From NCBI RefSeq assembly GCF_045689235.1, contig NZ_CP136864.1, positions 868,001 through 932,000 of the forward strand: a stretch of DNA of 64,000 bases, in the 5' to 3' direction. The position numbers and the translations under genes were made by a program. This document shows positions 52,159-60,673 of the stretch, in pieces. The DNA comes from Congregibacter variabilis (lineage in GTDB: Bacteria > Pseudomonadota > Gammaproteobacteria > Pseudomonadales > Halieaceae). The notes under the pieces were generated by a model, which saw nothing but the letters and a program-made list of their open reading frames with translations, was not told where the DNA came from and did not search any database. Numbering within the stretch: the first letter of the stretch is position 1; each line of letters opens with the position of its first letter.

Positions 52159-52524
52159 TTAGAGAGAAACGGTGCGTCTCACGGCCTGAGAGCCATATGC
52201 ACAGCTCCCGCTATTGCTGTAGGACTCCAAACGACGCTGAGCGATGTCCGAATTCCCCGAGGATACTCCGAACAACAGCCCATCTATGTATCCGAGCGCC
52301 TTGGCGTAGATCACATCTACCTGAGCCTCAGGAAGATTACCTACAACTTCGTCAAAGCGTTCGTTGAACTGGTCTTCATTAAGGTAGCCCAGCGCGTCGT
52401 CTGCCAATACACAACCCAACTGCGCGGCGGCATCCAGATCCACAGAGCTCAACGTCAGTGCATGCGCAGGCGCGCCAAGTCCCGTAGCAAGAAGAATAAA
52501 TACACACAAATTGCGAAGCATCAT
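52159..52524 (-). CDS. Small secreted protein of unknown function, probably phosphate-regulated
   Basis: 121 residues from the ATG at 52524 (GAAGG 8 bp upstream; ATGs at 52539 and earlier exist). The signal peptide ends at GAPAHA, leaving ~95 residues with two Cys (QLGCVLA and SGSCAYG) that could form a disulfide, and an Asp/Glu-rich helical middle. I do not recognise a family. It is a single-gene unit: four Pho-box-like repeats in front, structured 3' region and terminator behind. This suggests production under phosphate limitation. Confidence 0.6.
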   Translation of the reverse strand: MMLRNLCVFILLATGLGAPAHALTLSSVDLDAAAQLGCVLADDALGYLNEDQFNERFDEVVGNLPEAQVDVIYAKALGYIDGLLFGVSSGNSDIAQRRLESYSNSGSCAYGSQAVRRTVSL

Positions 52525-52555
52525 CGCCGCAACCTTCATTAGATCGATGAGCGGC

Positions 52556-52561
52556 ACGATA
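52556..52561 (-). promoter_or_regulatory. Possible -10 element downstream of the Pho box
   Basis: TATCGT on the minus strand, 6 bp after the last 11-bp repeat, where a -10 would be expected in a PhoB-activated promoter. Weak match to TATAAT. Confidence 0.3.
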
Positions 52562-52567
52562 GCGACG

Positions 52568-52611
52568 AAATGTGACAGTTATGTGTCAGCAAAATGACAA
52601 ATTTATGTCAC
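52568..52611 (-). promoter_or_regulatory. Four tandem 11-bp Pho-box-like repeats (candidate PhoB binding site)
   Basis: On the minus strand: GTGACATAAAT, TTGTCATTTTG, CTGACACATAA, CTGTCACATTT. The PhoB consensus unit is CTGTCAT plus 4 A/T-rich bases; the fourth unit fits the 7-mer except for a final C that is common in Pho boxes, and the others differ by one or two bases. PhoB binds pairs of such direct repeats and takes the place of the -35 element. Confidence 0.6.
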
Positions 52612-52687
52612 AAATCGATACAAACTCTCACGCACAGACGGGCCGCTATCGCCCTAATTCTGTTCCAGCTCAAAGGACGTCAGAAAG

Positions 52688-54535
52688 CTAGTCTCGCGGG
52701 GTAATCAAGGCGCTGATTTCTTCGAGAATTGCCGGGTCATCAATGGTCGCCGGGACTCTGTAGGGCTGCTTATCAGCGATACTGCGCATGGTGGCGCGGA
52801 GAATTTTTCCTGAGCGCGTTTTTGGCAGCCGCTTAACCACGTAGCACTGCTTAAACACAGCGACCGGGCCAATGTTTTCGCGAACAGACGCGATTATTTC
52901 CGTCACGATATCACTGTAATCCCGCTCCACGCCGTCTGACAGCACGATAAGGCCCAAAGGGAGCTGGCCTTTCAATGCGTCTGCCACACCAATGACTGCG
53001 CACTCAGCGACATCTGGATGAGCCGCCAACACCTCCTCCATTGCGCCCGTAGACAGACGATGACCCGCCACGTTGATCACGTCATCTGTGCGAGCCATTA
53101 CAAAGACATACCCCTGCTCATCTATGTATCCAGCATCGCCCGTCTCGTAATAACCTGGAAAGCGCGAAAAATAGGCTTTTTGATAACGCTCGTCAGCATT
53201 CCATAAAGTCGTAAACGTCCCCGGCGGAAGGGGCAGACGGATCGTCAGAGCGCCGATGCTATCGTCGGTAACCACCTCCCCCTGCTCATCCAGAACCACG
53301 ACATCATAGCCAGGCACAGCTCTGGCGGGGGACCCAGGCACCACGGGTAATGGCTCTATCCCCAGACAGTTCGCACAAATAGGCCAGCCGGTCTCAGTCT
53401 GCCACCAGTGGTCAATAACGGGTATCGAGAGCTGCTCTTGCGCCCAGTTAAGCGTATCTGGATCACAACGCTCCCCAGCCAAAAACAAAGATTTAAGGCT
53501 ACCAAGATCATAGTTCTTCATTAGACCGGCTTGGGGGTCTTCCTTTCGGATCGCTCGAAATGCCGTCGGCGCGGTAAATAAGACGCTCACCTGATATTGC
53601 TCGATCACTCGCCAAAATGCGCCCGCATCAGGCGTGCCTACGGGTTTTCCCTCGTACAGCAATGTTGTGTTCCCACTGAACAGGGGGCCGTAAACGATGT
53701 AGCTGTGACCGACTACCCATCCAACATCTGAAGCCGCCCAAAAAACCTCGCCAGGCTCAACGTTGTAGATGCTCTTCATACTCCACTTGAGCGCAACGAT
53801 ACTGCCCGCGGTGTCTCTGACCACACCTTTTGGCTCGCCGGTAGTACCCGAGGTATAAAGAATATAAAGCGGATGGTTTGATGGTACCGGCACACATGCA
53901 TGCATCTGTGCATCGGCCATGGCATCGCTCCAGCTAATATCACGCCCCTTCAGAAGATCTGCATGCAGCTCGGGTCGTTGCAGAACAATACACGTAGAGG
54001 GTTTGTGCACTGCAAGATCGATCGCCGCATCCAGAAGCGGCTTGTACGCGACAGTCCGAGTCGGCTCGATGCCGCAAGAAGCGCTCAGAATCACCCTTGG
54101 CGTCGCATCATTGATGCGCACCGCAAGCTCATTGCTGGCAAAGCCACCAAAAACGACGGAATGTACCGCACCCAATCGCGCGCAGGCCAGCATACCGATA
54201 ACCGCCTCAGCAACCATAGGCATGTAAATCAGCACCCGATCTCCCAAACCGACTCCCTGAGCCGCTAAGGCGCCTGCACAACGAGCTACCGACTCCAGTA
54301 ACTCTGCATAGCTATAGCTGCGTCCGCGCCCGGTAACAGGACTATCGACAATCAGTGCTGCCTGGTCCCCGCGCCCCTTTGCCACATGCAAATCCAGGGC
54401 GTTGTAGCAGGCGTTGGTCAAACCATCGGGATACCAACGATAGAACGGCGGGTTGGAGTCATCAAGCAGCCGCGTCGGCGCCTCAAACCAATGGATATTC
54501 CTGGCTTCTTGCATCCAGTCGACAGGCTTTGTCAT
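52688..54535 (-). CDS. prpE: Propionyl-CoA / acetyl-CoA synthetase (PrpE-like)
   Basis: 615 residues. AMP-binding motifs YTSGTTGEPKGVVRD, TETGWP and YYETGDAGY are present, and the C-terminal acetylation Lys is in LPKTRSGKILR. The N-terminal domain WFEAPTRLLDDSNPPFYRW and the spacing look more like PrpE than Acs. It activates propionate (or acetate) to the CoA ester with ATP in the cytoplasm. It lies alone; no methylcitrate genes are nearby, so PrpE rather than Acs is a judgement on sequence only. Confidence 0.85.
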   Translation of the reverse strand: MTKPVDWMQEARNIHWFEAPTRLLDDSNPPFYRWYPDGLTNACYNALDLHVAKGRGDQAALIVDSPVTGRGRSYSYAELLESVARCAGALAAQGVGLGDRVLIYMPMVAEAVIGMLACARLGAVHSVVFGGFASNELAVRINDATPRVILSASCGIEPTRTVAYKPLLDAAIDLAVHKPSTCIVLQRPELHADLLKGRDISWSDAMADAQMHACVPVPSNHPLYILYTSGTTGEPKGVVRDTAGSIVALKWSMKSIYNVEPGEVFWAASDVGWVVGHSYIVYGPLFSGNTTLLYEGKPVGTPDAGAFWRVIEQYQVSVLFTAPTAFRAIRKEDPQAGLMKNYDLGSLKSLFLAGERCDPDTLNWAQEQLSIPVIDHWWQTETGWPICANCLGIEPLPVVPGSPARAVPGYDVVVLDEQGEVVTDDSIGALTIRLPLPPGTFTTLWNADERYQKAYFSRFPGYYETGDAGYIDEQGYVFVMARTDDVINVAGHRLSTGAMEEVLAAHPDVAECAVIGVADALKGQLPLGLIVLSDGVERDYSDIVTEIIASVRENIGPVAVFKQCYVVKRLPKTRSGKILRATMRSIADKQPYRVPATIDDPAILEEISALITPRD

Positions 54536-54647
54536 ACACCACTCTCTGCTCCAGCGTTTGACTCAGATTAGACGCACACCCGAGCACTCGCAATGCGACC
54601 AAGGTGGTAGTGTGCAGTTCAACAACATGGGCAAGCGACAGACTTTT

Positions 54648-56303
54648 CTATCGACGATCGCGAATCCAGGTCAGCAGTTGCTCAGTAGAGGGATCTAGCT
54701 TGGGGTGCTGGCAGTCGGCGGGAGCGCTAATACGCGGCAGGATCTCGCCAGCGAGTTGCTTACCCAACTCCACGCCCCATTGATCAAAGGAGTTAATGCC
54801 CCAGATAACGCCTTGTACAAAAATCTTATGCTCATACAGCGCAATGAGCGCCCCCAGGGTCTGTGGTGTTAATCGATCCATAAGAAGCGTATTACTCGGA
54901 CGATCGCCATCAAAAACCTTGTGCGGCGCAAGCGTATCCGCAGCGGCAGTATCCAGTCCCTCGGCAAGCAACTCCCGTGTCGCCTCTGCCAGTGGCTTTC
55001 CACACATCAACGCCCTGGGCTGCGCCAACAGATTAGCCAATAACTTTGGATGATGATCACCAAGCTCTCTTTGAGAATTAACCGCGCCAATAAAATCACA
55101 GGAAACCTTATCTGTTCCCTGGTGAAGCAGTTGATAAAAGGCGTGCTGGCCGTTCGTACCCGCTTCGCCAAAGATCACCGGCCCGGTGCTGAGTGAACTC
55201 CACTCGCCGTTCACACAAACGGACTTGCCATTAGACTCCATATCCGCCTGCTGCAGATAGGCAGGAAGGCGATGTAGATGCTGATCATAGGGAAGGATCG
55301 CATGTACGGCGATGTCTTCAAGGTTGCGGTTCCAGACGCCTACCAACGCCATAAGCACCGGCATATTGTCTTGCATATCTGTTCCGCGAAAATGTTCATC
55401 CATCGCAAAGGCGCCATCAAGCAGCCCCAGAAAATTCTCACGGCCCACGCCAAGCGCTATCGAAAGTCCGATAGACGACCATAAGGAATAGCGCCCGCCC
55501 ACCCAGTCCCAAAACCCAAAGGTGCACTGCGGGGCGATACCAAATTCCTGCACCGCCTGGACATTGGTAGACAGTGCGACAAAGTGATCTCGCACACCTT
55601 CCTCACTGCCACCATTGGAAAGAAACCAATCGAGCGCACTGCGCGCGTTGGTCATTGTCTCTTGGGTAGTGAAGGTCTTGGAGGCGACAATAAACAGTGT
55701 GGTTTCTACATCCACTTGTTCAAGCGTATCTAGCAGATGCTGTCCATCGACATTTGATACAAAGAAACTCCGTCGGCCGTTCAGCCAATAGGGCCGCAGT
55801 GCTTCCACGACCATCACAGGACCAAGATCCGATCCACCGATGCCAATGTTCACCACCGTATTTAACCGCTTCCCGGTAGCACCCAAGCGTCGTCCACTGT
55901 GGATGTCATCGGCAAAGGCCAGCATACGATTACGCTCCTGAGTGGCCAACGCGCAGGCATCATCTCCATCAATCATCACACGACGACCGGAGCGGTCTCT
56001 GAGCGCTGTGTGTAACACAGCTCTATCTTCCGTACGGTTGATCCTCTCGCCATTGAAGAGTGCGCTTATCTTCTGGGGAAGCTCACAGTGCTCAGCCAGT
56101 TGCAGCAATTGCTGCAATCCAGCTTGAGAAATATGATTTTTGGAATAGTCCAGATACAGGCCCGCCGCTTCCACAGAGAACTCCTGGGCGCGCTGGCCCT
56201 CTTCCTCAAAGAGCCTGAGAATCGCAACGTCCTCAAGACGTTCCTGCTCATCTCGCAAGGCATCCCAGATCGCTCTACCGCACTCTTGTCCTACCATGAG
56301 CAT
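54648..56303 (-). CDS. pgi: Glucose-6-phosphate isomerase
   Basis: 551 residues from the ATG at 56303; an ATG at 56297 gives 549, the exact E. coli length, and the frame is open to 56324. The PGI signatures VNIGIGGSDLGPVMV, FGFWDWVGGRYSLWSSIGLS and INSFDQWGVELGKQLA are all there, with the catalytic Glu in the second signature's downstream loop (GEAGTNGQH). It interconverts glucose-6-phosphate and fructose-6-phosphate. Downstream follows prpE after 112 bp; the upstream gap is divergent with the P450 gene. Confidence 0.95.
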   Translation of the reverse strand: MLMVGQECGRAIWDALRDEQERLEDVAILRLFEEEGQRAQEFSVEAAGLYLDYSKNHISQAGLQQLLQLAEHCELPQKISALFNGERINRTEDRAVLHTALRDRSGRRVMIDGDDACALATQERNRMLAFADDIHSGRRLGATGKRLNTVVNIGIGGSDLGPVMVVEALRPYWLNGRRSFFVSNVDGQHLLDTLEQVDVETTLFIVASKTFTTQETMTNARSALDWFLSNGGSEEGVRDHFVALSTNVQAVQEFGIAPQCTFGFWDWVGGRYSLWSSIGLSIALGVGRENFLGLLDGAFAMDEHFRGTDMQDNMPVLMALVGVWNRNLEDIAVHAILPYDQHLHRLPAYLQQADMESNGKSVCVNGEWSSLSTGPVIFGEAGTNGQHAFYQLLHQGTDKVSCDFIGAVNSQRELGDHHPKLLANLLAQPRALMCGKPLAEATRELLAEGLDTAAADTLAPHKVFDGDRPSNTLLMDRLTPQTLGALIALYEHKIFVQGVIWGINSFDQWGVELGKQLAGEILPRISAPADCQHPKLDPSTEQLLTWIRDRR

Positions 56304-56504
56304 CTCGCCCCAACAGTCATACATTTGCGAAGAATTAATAGTAAACGCTTCCGAAGTTCTGCGCTCAGATAGTCAAATCTTACACTTTTGGACGCGAGCA
56401 AGGCGCTGCAGCGTCCTATGCCATTTCCACCCTTGCAAATACCATAGCTGTTAGGCTCTAGTTTGCTTACAATCGACCGAGATAATCAGAACAGAGGCTT
56501 TTTT

Positions 56505-57779
56505 ATGAACGCACCGGCGCCATCGACCCCCAAAATTCCTGAGCACGATCCAGAGCAGGTGAACATCGACCCCTACTCGGTACCTCTGGACAAGCTCGAC
56601 GTCTCAAACCCCTATCTTTTTGAAGCCGACGTGCAGTGGTCATGGTTTAAACGATTGCGTGACGAAGCACCGGTGCACTTTTGTGCGGAAAGCGAGTTCG
56701 GACCCTATTGGTCCATAACGCGCTACGAAGACATTATGACCGTCGATACATCGCACAAAATCTTCTCCTCTGAACCAGCGATCACGATTCGCGATCAGGA
56801 CGATGACTTTCAGCTGCCGATGTTCATCGCCATGGATCGCCCCAAGCACGACGTGCAGCGAAAAACGGTTAGTCCCACGGTGGGCGCCGACGCCCTGCGC
56901 TACTTTGAGCCAATCATTCGCGAAAGAACCCGCGACGTGCTGGATAATCTGCCGGTTGGAGAGCCCTTTAATTGGGTCGAGAAAGTCTCCATAGAGCTCA
57001 CCACGCGCATGCTTGCAACGCTTTTTGACTTTCCCTACGAAGAGCGCAGCAAACTGACCTGGTGGTCAGACATGACAACCACCCTACCCGGTCAGGGCAT
57101 GGTGGAAACAGAAGATGAATGGAAGCAGGAGATGCTCGGCTGCCTGGAGTATTTTATTGGACTTTGGAATCAGCGTGCAAAGGAACCACCGTCAAATGAC
57201 TTCATCTCACGCCTTGTGCACGGCGAAGCGACCAAAGACATGGAGCCCATGGAGTATCTGGGCAACCTGCTGCTACTCATCGTAGGTGGCAACGACACTA
57301 CGCGCAGCACCATGAGCTCCAGCGTATTATGTCTTGACAGGAATCCCGAGCAATTTGCCGAGATGAAGGCCAATCCCAGTCTTATTCCTGACATGGTTTC
57401 TGAAACCATCCGCTGGCAGACGCCCCTGGCTCATATGCGCCGCACCGCACTGGAGGATACCGAGCTTGGTGGACAGACGATCCACAAAGGCGACAAAGTA
57501 GTTATGTGGTACGTCTCGGGTAATCGTGACGAACGCATGTTTGACAATCCGAACGACTATGACATCCACCGTGAGAATTTGCGCAAGCACCTGTCTTTTG
57601 GCTTTGGCATCCATCGCTGTATGGGCAACCGCCTTGCTGAAATGCAATTGCACACCCTATGGGAAGAGATTCTCGAGCGCTTTGATCGTGTGGAAGTTGT
57701 TGGCGAGCCCGAAAGAACCCTGTCAGTTTTTGTGAAAGGCTACAAAGGCCTGAACGTGATTTTGCATCCCAAGACCTGA
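56505..57779 (+). CDS. Cytochrome P450, CYP153-like
   Basis: 424 residues from the ATG at 56505, preceded by AGAGG; the frame is open to 56463. No signal peptide, so a soluble class I P450. The I-helix LLLIVGGNDTTRSTMS, the ExxR motif SETIRWQ and the heme-binding loop FGFGIHRCMGNR with Cys372 are clear. The heme loop and the N-terminal region VNIDPYSVPLDKLD resemble the CYP153 terminal alkane hydroxylases. No ferredoxin or ferredoxin reductase gene lies next to it, so redox partners must be encoded elsewhere. Terminator downstream. Confidence 0.9.
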   Translation: MNAPAPSTPKIPEHDPEQVNIDPYSVPLDKLDVSNPYLFEADVQWSWFKRLRDEAPVHFCAESEFGPYWSITRYEDIMTVDTSHKIFSSEPAITIRDQDDDFQLPMFIAMDRPKHDVQRKTVSPTVGADALRYFEPIIRERTRDVLDNLPVGEPFNWVEKVSIELTTRMLATLFDFPYEERSKLTWWSDMTTTLPGQGMVETEDEWKQEMLGCLEYFIGLWNQRAKEPPSNDFISRLVHGEATKDMEPMEYLGNLLLLIVGGNDTTRSTMSSSVLCLDRNPEQFAEMKANPSLIPDMVSETIRWQTPLAHMRRTALEDTELGGQTIHKGDKVVMWYVSGNRDERMFDNPNDYDIHRENLRKHLSFGFGIHRCMGNRLAEMQLHTLWEEILERFDRVEVVGEPERTLSVFVKGYKGLNVILHPKT

Positions 57780-57831
57780 GATGGGTGAACTCAAAGCGCC
57801 AATATTTTCGGTGCCAACATTTTAAGTGACA

Positions 57832-57868
57832 AAAAAAGGCGACCTGGTTGAGCTGGGCCGCCTTTTTT
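57832..57868. terminator. Bidirectional terminator between P450 and TonB-receptor genes
   Basis: AAAAAAGGCG (57832-57841) pairs with CGCCTTTTTT (57859-57868) across a 17-nt loop; T runs follow the stem on both strands, so it can serve both convergent genes. Confidence 0.85.
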
Positions 57869-57886
57869 ATGTGCTGCTCATTCGCG

Positions 57887-60559
57887 CTAGAGGTTCAGGC
57901 GCACACCCGCCGAATACGTTATTCCCAGATTATATCTCTCATAGACCTGGCCACCCTGGGTCCACTCTATTGGCTCATCAAACAAGTTGGCGGCTTTAAA
58001 CTCCAACTCCAGCCCACTGCCGACCATATCAAACTCATCCCAGGTCCAGCGAAACAGCACATCGACTCTTCCGCGGGCTTCCTGAAGAACGTCCGGGTCA
58101 TTGAGCGATCCCACCAGGGCGATGCGTTCACCCGTATAGTTGTAGGCTATAGATGCAATGACCCCTCGGTCAGGATCATCATAAGAAAGCAAGATGTTAC
58201 CCAGAACGTCTGACTGCCCCGTGAGCGGCCGTTCATTCGCGTTGAGTTGTGCGATATTTCTCCCGCCGGTGATGGGCACATCGGCGGCTGTTTCATCCGG
58301 GCCAAGCAAAGTAACCTCGGATTCAATGTAAGAGGCATTAGCCGAGAGCGTAAAGAGATCTAACCAGTTTTCATCCCAGCCCTCACTTTCCACGCCGAAC
58401 CACTCCCCGATCCGAAGCTCCTTGCGAAAGTCATACTCCAAGCCCTGCAAATACGCTTCTTCGGCATTGAACCAAGTGAAGATATCGTTCTGCGCCTGAA
58501 CCTTTCCTTGCTCAATGGGATTCGTGAAGTCCTTATAAAACGCGCCGAAACTCATGCTGTCGGTGTTTCCAAAGTACCATTCCCAACGAAAGTCATAGTT
58601 GCTCAACTCAGCAGGCTCCAGGAATACGTTGCCACGATAAAGCTGAAAGTTCTGCGGGTTGCGGATTGTAGTGCCAGTGATTTCCAGCAGGCTGGGCCGG
58701 TTAACTGTGTCAGACCAGGCAAGGCGGATCTGCATATTTTCGATAAACTCGTAAGTCAGGGACAAAGACGGCAAAACGTCGTCGTACTGCTGCTCCACCG
58801 CGTTGATTGTTCCCTGCTCAGTGTTGCCGCCCCAGGCATCAGCATTCAATGTGACATCTTCAAAGCGAACACCACCCTGAAGGCGAAGCCTGTCGTTAAG
58901 CTGCGCATCAAAAGAGCCGTAGTAGCTTGTTACCTCTTCACCAGAATCGGCAAAGGGAAAGATCCCCGCGGCATTCGCAGCACCTGCGGTAAAGTCCCGT
59001 ACGGTCACCCAGTTCTTGGCGAAGTTGTCCTGAGAGAACAATTGCTGAGGGAACATAATAGAAACGTAATCCGGGGTATCTGTTGTCAGGTCAAAGCGAA
59101 ACAATCGGTCCTCACTTTCTCGAGTCCGCTCGTAATAGCCAGCACCACCACTGATAACGACGTCCATGTCGCCTATATAAAAGGGTAGGCTAAAATCAAA
59201 ACCGTAATCGCTCAGAGAATCATCTAAACGCGCGTAGTTCCGTTCCGGCGCCTGAAAAACCTCTCTTAGGTCGCCGGCGGCCTGACGGTTAGGAGTTACC
59301 ACCTCCAACAAGCCATCGCGGTTTTCAGCGTAGGTGTAGGTTCGCGTATCAGGCGAATCGCGAAATGCCGCGCCATCCACAAGACGCCAGGTGAACTCCG
59401 CATCGTTCAGACTGCTTAGATAATGCTCTCCAGACAACTGCCATGTTTCGATTTCGTTGTCTGTCCATTGCAGACGGATGCTCTGGGCAAAGGTGCCGTC
59501 TGTGACATCATCCTCTGACGACAATCCTTTGTTCTGCTGTGTTTCGTCCTCGGTCTGCCGCATCAGGGTATAGGTCAGATTAATGGCATTGTTAACATCG
59601 ATCTCGTAACCCAGGGTGGCAAAACCGTTGAAACCAATTACCTGTCGTGAGGTCATTTGATCGTAGGCGACCGTCTGCCTGGATCCCCCATCGACACCGG
59701 TGAATTCATAACGTCGAAAATCAGTAAAGCGATTCAGCCATTGGTTGCTATAGCGAAACGAACCAATAAATCCGACGGCAGACTCTTCGCCAACGTCTAT
59801 ACGCTTACCCAGCTCAACTTCACCCGTAAAGTTGGGTTTAAGTGACTTTTCGTAAATGTCCCAGTTGTTAAAGAAACTTGCTCCAAGTCCGCGGCGCTGA
59901 GGATCTTCCACAGCTTCGAATTCTTCGCTGGATAACTGCGCAATGTTTAGCGGAATATCCCGGGTACCGTCGTCCCAGCCCCAATTGTCGGTATCTCCAC
60001 CTTTGTAATAGATGCCGTCGCCTGCGGTGGTCTCGGAGTTCCCCCCGACGGATAGCTTGATGTTGGCAAAATCCTCCAGGGGCGTGCTCTTGGTGCGGAT
60101 ATCAATAACCCCACCGGAGAAGTCACCAGGATAGTTAGCTGAGTAAGTCTTTTGCACCAACAGACTCTCAACAATTTTGTTGGGAATAATATCCAGAGGC
60201 ACTGTTTTCTGAAACGGCACCGGACTAGAGATCCGCGTGCCATTGAGTAATGTGGAAGAGTAACGCTCGCCCAAGCCTCGAACGTAGACGTACTTACCTC
60301 CCACAAGACTCAGACCTGTGACTCGTGATAAGGAGATGCCCACATTAGTCTCACCGAGCTTGGAGAGGTCTTCTACATCCAGCACATTGGAAATTTCAGA
60401 GGTGTCGCGCTTCTCATCAGGAACAAACTCTCCCAAAACAAACACTTCTTCGATCTCAAGCGCCGGCGCACTAATGCCCCCTTGCTGTGCAAGTACCTGC
60501 GAAGCCCATGGCACAGACGCCAGACTAACTGCCAGTGCAAGAGTGTTTCGTTTCATCAT
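57887..60559 (-). CDS. TonB-dependent outer-membrane receptor
   Basis: 890 residues. Signal peptide (about 1-25, ending VLAQQ) and a TonB-box-like stretch EEVFVLG at about 37. The plug domain holds VRGLGERYSSTLLNG and SGGVIDIRTK, followed by a 22-strand barrel ending AGVRLNL. It imports a substrate across the outer membrane using TonB energy. The gene begins 114 bp after the end of the giant repeat protein on the same strand, and the pair is typical of TonB receptors with a surface partner. The ligand is unknown. Start ATG 60559 or 60556. Confidence 0.9.
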   Translation of the reverse strand: MMKRNTLALAVSLASVPWASQVLAQQGGISAPALEIEEVFVLGEFVPDEKRDTSEISNVLDVEDLSKLGETNVGISLSRVTGLSLVGGKYVYVRGLGERYSSTLLNGTRISSPVPFQKTVPLDIIPNKIVESLLVQKTYSANYPGDFSGGVIDIRTKSTPLEDFANIKLSVGGNSETTAGDGIYYKGGDTDNWGWDDGTRDIPLNIAQLSSEEFEAVEDPQRRGLGASFFNNWDIYEKSLKPNFTGEVELGKRIDVGEESAVGFIGSFRYSNQWLNRFTDFRRYEFTGVDGGSRQTVAYDQMTSRQVIGFNGFATLGYEIDVNNAINLTYTLMRQTEDETQQNKGLSSEDDVTDGTFAQSIRLQWTDNEIETWQLSGEHYLSSLNDAEFTWRLVDGAAFRDSPDTRTYTYAENRDGLLEVVTPNRQAAGDLREVFQAPERNYARLDDSLSDYGFDFSLPFYIGDMDVVISGGAGYYERTRESEDRLFRFDLTTDTPDYVSIMFPQQLFSQDNFAKNWVTVRDFTAGAANAAGIFPFADSGEEVTSYYGSFDAQLNDRLRLQGGVRFEDVTLNADAWGGNTEQGTINAVEQQYDDVLPSLSLTYEFIENMQIRLAWSDTVNRPSLLEITGTTIRNPQNFQLYRGNVFLEPAELSNYDFRWEWYFGNTDSMSFGAFYKDFTNPIEQGKVQAQNDIFTWFNAEEAYLQGLEYDFRKELRIGEWFGVESEGWDENWLDLFTLSANASYIESEVTLLGPDETAADVPITGGRNIAQLNANERPLTGQSDVLGNILLSYDDPDRGVIASIAYNYTGERIALVGSLNDPDVLQEARGRVDVLFRWTWDEFDMVGSGLELEFKAANLFDEPIEWTQGGQVYERYNLGITYSAGVRLNL

Positions 60560-60627
60560 TACCTTTCGCCTTTGACCAATGCTTCACGAACTCTGTCGTG
60601 TGAGCCCCAAGCCGTATCTGTAAGAAA

Positions 60628-60651
60628 CGCCAGTCCCGCCAGGGACCGGCG
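60628..60651 (-). terminator. Terminator-like hairpin between repeat protein and receptor genes
   Basis: On the minus strand CGCC-GTCCC-GCCA-GGGAC-GGCG-type pairing (one mismatch inside) is followed by TTTCTT. It could be a partial terminator, lowering receptor expression relative to the surface protein. Confidence 0.45.
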
Positions 60652-60673
60652 CTCTCGCTCGCTCTCTAACCAC

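Noticed and set aside
52571..52612. Reading TGACA-N6-TGTCA palindromes as CRP or TyrR boxes
   Set aside because: The half-sites do not fit TGTGA-N6-TCACA or TGTAAA-N6-TTTACA, while the minus strand gives four in-phase 11-bp Pho-box-like direct repeats, a better explanation.
58508..59188. 226-codon plus-strand frame inside the TonB receptor gene
   Set aside because: It is fully antisense to a well-supported receptor, shows no domain and has no ribosome-binding site.
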